Below are positions 1 through 7,392 of a DNA stretch of 18,605 nucleotides, one piece after another (the first letter of the stretch is position 1; each line of letters opens with the position of its first letter). The stretch is from Prevotellaceae bacterium (GTDB lineage: Bacteria; Bacteroidota; Bacteroidia; Bacteroidales; UBA932): assembly GCA_031273485.1 (NCBI GenBank), contig JAISRS010000512.1, positions 1-18,605 on the forward strand, given 5' to 3'. Position numbers and translations under genes: made by a program. The notes under the pieces were generated by a model. It saw only the letters and a list, made by a program, of their open reading frames with translations. It had not been told where the DNA came from and made no database searches.

Positions 1-14
1 TTTTTATTATAAAG

Positions 15-127
<113 letters not shown>

Positions 128-289
128 CGCGTTTTACGCGTTGAAAATGCTGAAAATAAATTAGTTCCATACAAAAATAATTCTCTTTTTCTCATTATAA
201 ATCCCCCCCGTTTTTTCGACAGAGGGCGATTTTCTATTGTATATATCTCTTCATATAATACTGTAGGAATCATTGATATTCATCGGTTT

Positions 290-622
290 GATGAAAAAGT
301 GACTCAGCTACACGAAAAAGTCATTCTGCTACATGAAAAAATGACTCTGCTACACGAAAAAGTCATTCTGCTACACGAAAAAATGACTCAGCTACACGAA
401 AAAATGACTCAGCTACATGAAAAAATGACTCAGCTACATGAAAAAATGGCTCAGCTACACGAAAAAGTCATTCAGCTACACGAAAAAGTCATTCTGCTAC
501 ATGAAAAAATGACTCTGCTACACGAAAAAATGACTCAGCTACACGAAAAAGTCATTCAGCTACATGAAAAAATGACTCAGCTACATGAAAAAGTCATTCA
601 GCTACACGAAAACATCGTTCTG
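290..622. repeat. 21-bp minisatellite array, 15 units plus a degenerate first unit
   Basis: Fifteen 21-bp units run without gaps from 308 to 622, preceded by a decayed partial unit at 290-307. Each unit begins ctaca(c/t)gaaaa, continues with a 7-bp core and ends in cag or ctg. The core is aatgact in seven units and agtcatt in six. These are exact reverse complements, so the core appears in both orientations. One unit has aatggct, and the last has the diverged catcgtt. Because 21 is a multiple of three, the array stays open and reads as heptads such as LHEKMTQ, which would look like a coiled coil. I treat it as a non-coding minisatellite because the open frame also spans the GA tract and lacks a credible start. 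There are no spacers, so it is not CRISPR. Confidence 0.93.
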
Positions 623-733
623 AAAAAATCCCCGATTGGAATATCGGGACTACAATACAGTCTTTTAATTAGTAATATTTATATCTTTTTCAAAGATATA
701 ACAGGAAAAATTATTGCAATAAAATTGCACAAA

Positions 734-943
734 ATGGAAAACGGTATTTTGGGCGTACAAAATAATCCCGAAATACAAGACAAACTGAGCGCGTTCGGGT
801 TTACACCGGAACGCATTGCAGAAGAAAAAGGGTTGTTGGACAAAGTCTTGCAACTGATGAGGGCGCAGGTGGAAGAATACAGCAACCAGTATCTGGCGAC
901 CAGAGAACTGGGAAAACTGTGGACGGCAGCGTATTCCTATTGA
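734..943 (+). pseudogene. Short ORF, possible truncated gene fragment (69 codons)
   Basis: From the ATG at 734 the frame reads a soluble, protein-like sequence of 69 residues, beginning MENGILGVQNNPEIQDKLSA and ending near LGKLWTAAYSY. The composition is ordinary and helix-rich (repeated E, K, L and Q), clearly different from the low-complexity repeat upstream in the same frame. From general memory it resembles the N-terminal part of longer Bacteroidota hypothetical proteins of about 200 residues, which would make it a remnant cut off at 943. I cannot verify that. The sequence after the stop shows no obvious continuation. It could also be an intact small protein. No function is assigned. Confidence 0.4.
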
Positions 944-1302
944 AGTTTGATTAAGAAAAAATGAAAAGAAAATGAATTTAATGTTAGAAAATTGATTACA
1001 GTATAGAATTTTAGAAGAAAAAAATTTTATGTTTTGGAAAAGAAAATATGAAAAATCGGGTTCCATAATCTTTGTAACAGGTAAATAAGTCTGAAACCGA
1101 TTGATGTCTTACCGGAAATATTTTCCGTAAGCTACAGGATTTTAGATATTATTCCATAACGGAGAAAAAGAATAGCGGAACTTATATGTAGAATGAGCTG
1201 CAAAACTTTTTATATCAACAGTACACTATGTAAAATTATACTGATGTCGGTAAAAAATAATAAAGACAACACATAAGCAAGATGAGTACAGAACGGTTAT
1301 AC
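944..1302. other. Stretch without a recognisable gene upstream of the operon
   Basis: About 360 AT-rich bases hold no convincing ORF on either strand. The one structure I see is an imperfect inverted repeat at 1108-1131: arms cttac-c-ggaaa and tttccgtaag, a three-base loop and one bulged C. It could be an operator, a weak terminator of something upstream, or chance. The promoter of the downstream operon probably lies here, but I found no clean match to the Bacteroidota -33/-7 pattern (TTTG, then TAnnTTTG about 20 bases later). Confidence 0.5.
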
Positions 1303-2694
1303 ATGAAGAGCAAAAGTTTGGTTTGGATATTATTGATAATATCTACAGGGCTTTATGCGCAAAACCGTTACCAGTCTGAAATCTTCCGGAATTGCTCTGT
1401 CACAGCAAGTGACTGTGTATATAAAACGGTTGAACACACTGTCTTATATATAAACAGGAAACAGGATTTGAAGATGGATATATACTCTCCTGTTGGAGAT
1501 ACCTTATCCAAACGACCTCTTCTTATATGGTTACACAGCGGAGGTTATGTTATGGGGAATTTTAAAGACAGGGAAATTGTGCGTTTATGTGAGGATTTTG
1601 CCAAAAGAGGTTTTGTTACTGCTTCGGTGGAATATCGCTTATATACTTTTGGAAATGCTTTAAATCTGTGGAAACTTATCTATAAAGCCGCTCAGGATGT
1701 AAATGATGCAACAGACTATCTGATTAATAATGCAAATATCTATGGAATTTCGCCAAATTACGTGTATCTGGGAGGTTTTAGCGCAGGGGCTATTACGGCT
1801 CTGCATTGTGGATTTTTGCATCAAGAAAATCAAACTGATTTTTCGAATCAAAATTTGCCGAACATATATGGTTCGGTTTCTCCATTTACAGACATTCCAT
1901 ATAAAGGAATTATAAGCATTGCCGGAGGCGTGCCGCATAATGAAATTATTACAAACCGCTATCCTGTTGCTGTATTGAGTTTCCACGGCGACCGGGATGC
2001 CTTAGTAAATACTTTGTATGGAACTCCTGTTTATGAAATAGAAAATACCGATGTGGTAAGTATCTATAATCATGTAACAAGTTTCCTGGGAGGTATTGCC
2101 AGTGAAATTTCAGAGGATTTTTTTCTGAATATAGCTCTAAAAGATGCGATAATCCCTCCATTATACGGCTCTTTATCTACTCATAAAAAATTCGATCAAC
2201 TGAAAATAAAAAATATGCTTCATCTGTTTGAAGGGCAGGGACATTCCCTGTTTAAAAACATGGATGTCAATTCTTTTATATATGATACAATCAAAAATAA
2301 AGTCACAGAGTTCTTATATCAACTCCTGAAACCCGATACGGATAAGCGTTTATCCGTGAGTAATTATTCACCGGCGGTAAGTAGGAACAGTACTGTTACT
2401 TACGAAGCTCCACAGGGATTTTCCAAATATTTATGGAAAATAGAAAACGGCAGTGTGCTGGAAGAAAACGAAAACAAAATCAGGATTTGCTGGAACAAAA
2501 AAGGAGAAGGCATTATAAAATTGCTGGTGGCTAATGAAGTTGGCTGTTATTCGGATACGGCTGTTTTTAAAGTAAATATAGAAAGGAAAACACAACGAAC
2601 GGGTACAGGCAACGGTTTCCGGTTTGTGTTGATTGCAGCATTAGTTCTGCTTGTAATAATTTATGTTGTGTACAGAAAAAATAAAAATCGTTAA
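1303..2694 (+). CDS. Secreted, membrane-anchored alpha/beta-hydrolase (esterase-like) with PKD-like domain
   Basis: I chose the ATG at 1303 because it gives a short basic start followed by a hydrophobic core and a YAQ signal-peptidase site near residue 20. An in-frame ATG at 1282 would add seven residues. The mature protein has the hallmarks of the carboxylesterase/BD-FAE type alpha/beta-hydrolase fold: an oxyanion HSGG near 78-81, the nucleophile elbow GGFSAG (Ser160), a candidate acid in HGDRDA (Asp232) and a candidate base in GQGHS (His314). After about residue 365 a short Ig/PKD-like domain follows (YLWKIENGS ... GEGIIKLLVANEVGCYSD). A C-terminal transmembrane helix (about 441-459) and a basic tail suggest the enzyme faces the periplasm, tethered to the inner membrane. 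The substrate is unknown; an acyl or acetyl ester is the family expectation. It lies 32 bases ahead of the TIR gene and may be the first gene of the operon or simply a neighbour. Confidence 0.85.
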   Translation: MKSKSLVWILLIISTGLYAQNRYQSEIFRNCSVTASDCVYKTVEHTVLYINRKQDLKMDIYSPVGDTLSKRPLLIWLHSGGYVMGNFKDREIVRLCEDFAKRGFVTASVEYRLYTFGNALNLWKLIYKAAQDVNDATDYLINNANIYGISPNYVYLGGFSAGAITALHCGFLHQENQTDFSNQNLPNIYGSVSPFTDIPYKGIISIAGGVPHNEIITNRYPVAVLSFHGDRDALVNTLYGTPVYEIENTDVVSIYNHVTSFLGGIASEISEDFFLNIALKDAIIPPLYGSLSTHKKFDQLKIKNMLHLFEGQGHSLFKNMDVNSFIYDTIKNKVTEFLYQLLKPDTDKRLSVSNYSPAVSRNSTVTYEAPQGFSKYLWKIENGSVLEENENKIRICWNKKGEGIIKLLVANEVGCYSDTAVFKVNIERKTQRTGTGNGFRFVLIAALVLLVIIYVVYRKNKNR

Positions 2695-2726
2695 CGGAAT
2701 GTGATAAATAAAAAGTAAATTGAATC

Positions 2727-4001
2727 ATGGAAAAAATAAAAATTTTTGTCAGTTACAGCCATTATGATAAACAGTGGGTCAGAAGGAAAAATAAGAAAGA
2801 CGAGCCTCTTATCCCCTGGTTAATAAGGCAATTTAAGGGTGACGATGTTCAATTTTGGACAGACTCCGTTTTAGAAGAAAACCATGTGGGAGAAGATTTT
2901 GGAATGAATATTAAAGACAGTATCCAAAATTCACATATTGCCATATTACTGCTAAGTCAGGATTTTGTTACTTCAAAATATATCCAAACCGAAGAGTTAC
3001 CATGGATAAAAGAATCCTTTCAAAAAGGAGAGATTAAAATTATTCCTCTCCTGATTGATCGTATAGGGGACGAGTTTAAGGAACAAATACAGTGGATATT
3101 CGATTTGCAGATTGTGCCGGGCAGTGATGATCCTTTGATTGATTACAGGAAGGATGAAACCATTTGGTCGCCGATACGAATAAAAATATTAAATCTTATT
3201 ACTGCCGAAATAAAAAAAATCACGAATCCTCAATCTCCCGATACGGCATCTTCGGATTTGCCGCAACCTCCCGTATATATCAAAGAAGAAGAATTGTTGC
3301 AGATAAAAGAAGAAGGTGAAAAAGGGAATTTTACAGTTCTTTCTCCTCTAATTGAACGTATGGGCGAGAGATTCATAAAGGAAGTGCAGTGGATACTTGA
3401 TTCGCAGGTTATGCAGAGCGACAGCGATTCTCCGCTTAATCACAGTACCTCCGAAAACAGATGGTCGTCGATGCGGAAAAAATTATTGAAGATTATTACG
3501 GACGAAGTAGAAAAAATCACGCAGCCGCAATCTTCCGACAATTCTATTGACTTGCCGCAACCTGCCGTTTGCGGAGGAACAAAGGAACTGGAAGAAGCAA
3601 AGAAATTATACCGGAGGGGAGATTTCAAACCGGCTGTTGAGTGGTACAAGAAATCGGCTGAAAACAATAATCCGGAAGCTCAAAATTTCCTGGGAGATTT
3701 ATTTTCCAGAGGACTGCATGTTCCGGAAAATAAAAAGAAAGCTGCCGAATTATACGAAAAAGCCGCCAAACAGGGAAATATCTGTGCGCAATTCGCTTTG
3801 GGAGGTTTTTACCGGTTTGGGGAAGGCGCTCATACCCCCAGAAATTATGAGCAGGCTGCCAAATATTTTAACATGGCGGCGCTTCAGGGTCACCAGCAGG
3901 CACAGAAAAGTTTAGTGGCTATGTATAACAAACAGCAATATGTAACATTGGATTTTCTTGAAAAACAAAGCTGGTATAAAACAGAAACAATAACTAATTA
4001 A
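2727..4001 (+). CDS. TIR domain protein with duplicated half-domain and Sel1-like repeats
   Basis: This 424-residue, apparently cytoplasmic protein starts with a TIR (TIR_2-like) domain. IKIFVSYSHYDKQW near residues 4-17 is the first strand and box 1. LLLSQDFVTSKYIQTEELPW carries Glu89/Glu90 where bacterial TIR NADases usually have the catalytic glutamate. IIPLLID is a later core strand. Residues 90-183 are followed by a diverged tandem copy at 189-281 (about 40 of 94 residues identical by eye), so the C-terminal half of the TIR plus its Pro-Gln linker is duplicated while the N-terminal half is not. From about 286 to 400 there are three Sel1/TPR-like helical repeats (e.g. AVEWYKKSAENNNPEAQNFLG, then AAELYEKAAKQGN), which usually bind proteins. 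Bacterial TIR domains commonly cleave NAD in defence systems; a similar role is inferred here. It is 17 bases upstream of the vWA lipoprotein. Confidence 0.87.
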   Translation: MEKIKIFVSYSHYDKQWVRRKNKKDEPLIPWLIRQFKGDDVQFWTDSVLEENHVGEDFGMNIKDSIQNSHIAILLLSQDFVTSKYIQTEELPWIKESFQKGEIKIIPLLIDRIGDEFKEQIQWIFDLQIVPGSDDPLIDYRKDETIWSPIRIKILNLITAEIKKITNPQSPDTASSDLPQPPVYIKEEELLQIKEEGEKGNFTVLSPLIERMGERFIKEVQWILDSQVMQSDSDSPLNHSTSENRWSSMRKKLLKIITDEVEKITQPQSSDNSIDLPQPAVCGGTKELEEAKKLYRRGDFKPAVEWYKKSAENNNPEAQNFLGDLFSRGLHVPENKKKAAELYEKAAKQGNICAQFALGGFYRFGEGAHTPRNYEQAAKYFNMAALQGHQQAQKSLVAMYNKQQYVTLDFLEKQSWYKTETITN

Positions 4002-4018
4002 AATAATGATTTTAGATT

Positions 4019-5416
4019 ATGAAAAATATGTATAAAATTTGTTGCATCTTACTGCTCTGTGTTGTATTTATTTCAAACTGCAGAGGACAACACGAAAGAA
4101 AAGAAAGAAGAGAAAGGGTAAAAAAAGAGACACAAACCGAACAAACGGATACGAGTTCGGCAGTAACAGGTTCGATTTCTGCACCTGTTGCACCTGTAAC
4201 TATTAACATTTACATCGAAAATTCGGCGAGTATGGACGGATATGTTAACGGAGAAACCGAATTTAAAGACGCTCTCGAAGGATTATTGGTAGGTATGAAA
4301 TATCACTATGATGCAAAGAACATACATTTGTATTATATAAATTCCGGTATTTTTCCAATTTCCGCAAATATTGAGAAAGATGTTTCATCCTTTATCTCAC
4401 AACTGACGCCTGCGACCATAAAAGAAACAGGCAACCGTAAATCGAGTAATCTCAATAATCTGTTTCAACAAATATTGGGAAATACCTCATCCGATACAAT
4501 CTCCGTACTGATTTCCGACTGTATTTATTCCATAAAAGGGAAAAACACCGCAGATCTGCTTAGCCGAGAAAAAAATTCAATTAAAGACGCCTTCCTGTCA
4601 CAATCGAAACAATCGAAAACGGATTTGGCTATAACCGTCATACAGCTTTATTCCAGGTTCTCCGGTATTTATTACACATATAAAGACACGAATAATCAGG
4701 TACAGTTAAACGGAAAACAAAGACCTTATTATATGTGTCTGATGGGAAACAGCAATACATTAGCCGGTTTTAACAAAAAGATTCCGTATGTCAAGTTCAA
4801 AGGCTACAACAATCATCTGTTTTTGAGCGCCAATGATTACAGTAATACTGTTCAATACACCGTATTAAGAGCAACGTTGAAAAAAGGGAATTTTAAAGCG
4901 ATAAAATCCGGTAGCAGCAAATATTATACGGAAATAAACGATGCTACAGTAAGAGGACGAAATTCCAGCCTGCAATTTGCAGTTGCATTAAATCTAAAAT
5001 CATTACCTGTCACTGAGGAAGAGATCAGTAATGTAAACAATTATACGGTGAGCAAAGGGAATTTTGAGATTGAGGGAATTTATAATAATGTATCAGCGAC
5101 AATAGCGCCTCAGGATAAAGTAAGCGACATTACAGAAGATATGACTCATATCATTGCCTTTCAGTCAAAAAATGCCGCATTTTCTAATTTGTCTTTTTCA
5201 TTGAAAAAAACAAATTCTCTGCCTGAGTGGGTAAAGGATTCAAATACCGAAGATGACAGTACAATTGGACAAGACGACAGTCTTATGCAAAAAACATTCG
5301 GTATCAATTATATGATTACGGGAATTGCGGAAGCATACGATGAAATTTTCAAAACAAAATATCCCGATAAGGACAGTGACAAGTATTTTGAAATAACAAT
5401 TCCAATTTCCAAATAA
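4019..5416 (+). CDS. Predicted lipoprotein with vWA-like domain
   Basis: The 465-residue product begins with a hydrophobic export signal ending in VFISNC (Cys21), a plausible though atypical lipobox (Asn at -1). A charged, low-complexity linker rich in E, K, R and T (about 24-55) follows. The mature domain opens with INIYIENSASMDGYV. Here E67-x-S69-x-S71 sits in the place of the DxSxS metal-binding (MIDAS) motif of von Willebrand factor A domains, and a later strand, SVLISDCIYS, offers a candidate further metal-ligand Asp. The predicted alternation of strands and helices over the next 200 residues fits a vWA fold, but the Asp-to-Glu change leaves metal binding open. The C-terminal half is not recognised. 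vWA proteins usually act as adhesion or assembly adaptors. Its place next to the small membrane protein and the tubulin-like gene suggests a periplasmic or outer-membrane component of the same system. Confidence 0.72.
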   Translation: MKNMYKICCILLLCVVFISNCRGQHERKERRERVKKETQTEQTDTSSAVTGSISAPVAPVTINIYIENSASMDGYVNGETEFKDALEGLLVGMKYHYDAKNIHLYYINSGIFPISANIEKDVSSFISQLTPATIKETGNRKSSNLNNLFQQILGNTSSDTISVLISDCIYSIKGKNTADLLSREKNSIKDAFLSQSKQSKTDLAITVIQLYSRFSGIYYTYKDTNNQVQLNGKQRPYYMCLMGNSNTLAGFNKKIPYVKFKGYNNHLFLSANDYSNTVQYTVLRATLKKGNFKAIKSGSSKYYTEINDATVRGRNSSLQFAVALNLKSLPVTEEEISNVNNYTVSKGNFEIEGIYNNVSATIAPQDKVSDITEDMTHIIAFQSKNAAFSNLSFSLKKTNSLPEWVKDSNTEDDSTIGQDDSLMQKTFGINYMITGIAEAYDEIFKTKYPDKDSDKYFEITIPISK

Positions 5417-5472
5417 CACTTTATGAATTAAAATTAAATATTAAATAATAACAAAATTAAAATTAAAACTTT

Positions 5473-5886
5473 ATGAATGATTTTTTTGCAAGAATTTATG
5501 AACTGGGGAACGTGTTTTTTATGGAAGGTTTCTCCGAAGATTTGTATGACAATAGTTTGTACCTGCCTGTAGGTTTGGTGATGCTTATTTCATCTTTTAT
5601 AGGTATGTTAATCTATTACTACGCTATTCCTAATCCCAAATACGACAGGTGGTATCACTGGTTTGGGCTTATAGCGTTAATTGCGGTTATCAATGCCGTT
5701 TATGCTTACTGGACTGTTGGCTCCGAACTTGACATTATATATGCTCAAGCAGATTCGGTTGTGCCTTATTCCATTGAGTTTTTCAATTTCGCTACGGTTG
5801 ATTTTCTGTGGACGCTGATCGCCTGTTTTGCTGTTTCGATGATAATAAAATGGAAAAGTAAAAATTTCAGAAAAACGCCATTCTAA
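5473..5886 (+). CDS. Small membrane protein with three predicted transmembrane helices
   Basis: This 137-residue protein is not recognised. An amphipathic N-terminal stretch of about 28 residues precedes three hydrophobic helices at roughly 29-52 (YLPVGLVMLISSFIGMLIYY), 62-82 (HWFGLIALIAVINAVYAYW) and 105-125 (FATVDFLWTLIACFAVSM). The tail WKSKNFRKTPF is basic and so probably cytoplasmic, which would put the N terminus in the periplasm. It lies between the vWA lipoprotein (56 bases upstream) and the tubulin-like gene (37 bases downstream), on the same strand. It could be a membrane anchor for the cytoplasmic nucleotide-binding proteins or a small channel subunit; the sequence does not decide. 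Confidence 0.75.
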   Translation: MNDFFARIYELGNVFFMEGFSEDLYDNSLYLPVGLVMLISSFIGMLIYYYAIPNPKYDRWYHWFGLIALIAVINAVYAYWTVGSELDIIYAQADSVVPYSIEFFNFATVDFLWTLIACFAVSMIIKWKSKNFRKTPF

Positions 5887-5923
5887 TTTCTAATGATTAC
5901 TAATATTTTTAATACATAAATAT

Positions 5924-7390
5924 ATGGCTAAATTATATGTTTTTGGAATCGGAGGCACCGGTTCGCGGGTAATCAAATCCCTCACCTTGCTGCTTGCTTC
6001 GGGAATAGAGGCAAACGGACATGATATTGTGCCGATTATTATCGACCCCGACATAGCAAACGGAGATGTAACACGCACAATCGAACTGTTGAAAAATTAC
6101 AGACAGGTGCGTAATCAAAGATATTTAGATTTTTCGAACGATTCCAATAAATTTTATAAAAATAAAATCGAACCGCTCGAAAATAATGAAGACAACTTCA
6201 GAATGCCTCTCAATGGAGTAAGCGACAATAAATTTAAGGATTATATAGACTACGGAACTTTGGACAGAAAAAACAAGGCTCTTGCAAGTCTGCTGTTTTC
6301 GGAAGATAATTTGGAAGCAAAAATGGATGTGGGTTTCAAAGGTAACCCAAATATAGGCAGCGTCGTTTTGAATCAGTTTGTGGATTCGCCTTATTTTAAA
6401 CAATTCGCAGCATCTTTTCAGGAAGGCGACAGGATATTTATCGTAAGTTCCATCTTTGGAGGAACAGGCGCTGCCGGATTTCCTTTGATTCTGAAAAATC
6501 TGAGAGAACTTGCAGACCCTTTTCCAAACTGCGCTTTGATTAAACGTGCTCCCGTAGGGGCAATTACCGTGTTGCCCTATTTCGGCGTTACTACCGATAC
6601 AAACAGCAAAATTGACAGTTCAACCTTTATTTCCAAAACTAAAGCCGCCCTTACATATTATAATAAAAATGTAAGCGGAAACAGGAGTTTAAATGCCCTC
6701 TACTACATAGGCGACCAGATGAAAAAAGACTATACAAACAATGAAGGTTCGATCGCTCAAAAAAATGATGCACATTTTGTAGAGTTGGCGGCGGCATTGG
6801 CGATATTGGATTTTGCTCATACTTCTGCCGGTTCATTAAGGAATAGGCTTGAAAGAATACCAGACGGCGATACCGAACGTATAGTTGCAGAAAGACTTCA
6901 TTATAAAGATTTTGGTATCAAAAGAAATGCACCGGAAGTAACATTTGACGTACTGGCAGATATCACCCAACAACAATTAAAAAAATCGTTGACACAATAT
7001 CTCCTGTTTGTGAAATACCAGAGAGAATATATCAAGACAGGCTTAACAAAAGCATGGGCAAAAGACAATAGGTTTGATGAAATGTTTTTGGGAGAACTTT
7101 TTTACGGAAGTTATCTCAGAAATGTAAACGGCTATTTTATTGAGTGGTTACAGGAATTAGAAAGAAACGACAGAGCTTTTTGTCCTTTCAATTTAAATAC
7201 GGAAGCAAATAATTTATTTAATCTTGTAAAAAATGTAAAACCCAAATTCAGTTTTACTAACAACTATAACCTGTTCGACAGTGAATTGAACGGGGTAAAA
7301 GATTCCAATACACAAAAAGAACAAAAATTCATGGCTCTTTTTTATCAGGCAACAGCACAATTAGTAAAAAACAAATTTAATTTCAAATAA
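5924..7390 (+). CDS. Tubulin/FtsZ-like GTPase (Tubulin_2-like)
   Basis: The 488-residue protein starts with a Rossmann-like glycine loop, KLYVFGIGGTGSRV (residues 3-16), as in tubulin/FtsZ proteins. Its diagnostic signature is at residues 177-185, IFGGTGAAG, preceded by the strand FIVSS. This corresponds to the GGGTG(S/T)G phosphate-binding loop of the tubulin superfamily. Further core strands include VGAITVLPYFGV. No signal peptide or transmembrane helix is visible, so it should be cytoplasmic. The match is to the divergent bacterial 'tubulin-like' family rather than to FtsZ, whose longer glycine-rich loop and typical C-terminal peptide are absent. The stop codon is two bases before the start of the actin-like ATPase gene, so the two are almost certainly co-translated. 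Whether it polymerises cannot be read from sequence. Confidence 0.82.
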   Translation: MAKLYVFGIGGTGSRVIKSLTLLLASGIEANGHDIVPIIIDPDIANGDVTRTIELLKNYRQVRNQRYLDFSNDSNKFYKNKIEPLENNEDNFRMPLNGVSDNKFKDYIDYGTLDRKNKALASLLFSEDNLEAKMDVGFKGNPNIGSVVLNQFVDSPYFKQFAASFQEGDRIFIVSSIFGGTGAAGFPLILKNLRELADPFPNCALIKRAPVGAITVLPYFGVTTDTNSKIDSSTFISKTKAALTYYNKNVSGNRSLNALYYIGDQMKKDYTNNEGSIAQKNDAHFVELAAALAILDFAHTSAGSLRNRLERIPDGDTERIVAERLHYKDFGIKRNAPEVTFDVLADITQQQLKKSLTQYLLFVKYQREYIKTGLTKAWAKDNRFDEMFLGELFYGSYLRNVNGYFIEWLQELERNDRAFCPFNLNTEANNLFNLVKNVKPKFSFTNNYNLFDSELNGVKDSNTQKEQKFMALFYQATAQLVKNKFNFK

Positions 7391-7392
7391 TT

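Noticed and set aside
290..622. CRISPR array
   Set aside because: Units are contiguous 21-mers with no unique spacers, and no cas genes are present; the same holds for 18048-18257.
665..1066. Minus-strand 133-codon ORF
   Set aside because: It is Phe/Ser/Cys-rich, overlaps the better forward frame at 734-943 and the AT-rich gap, and has no recognisable features.
1066..1074. Bacteroidota -7 promoter element (taatctttg)
   Set aside because: It has three rather than two bases between TA and TTTG, and no TTTG lies at the expected upstream distance.
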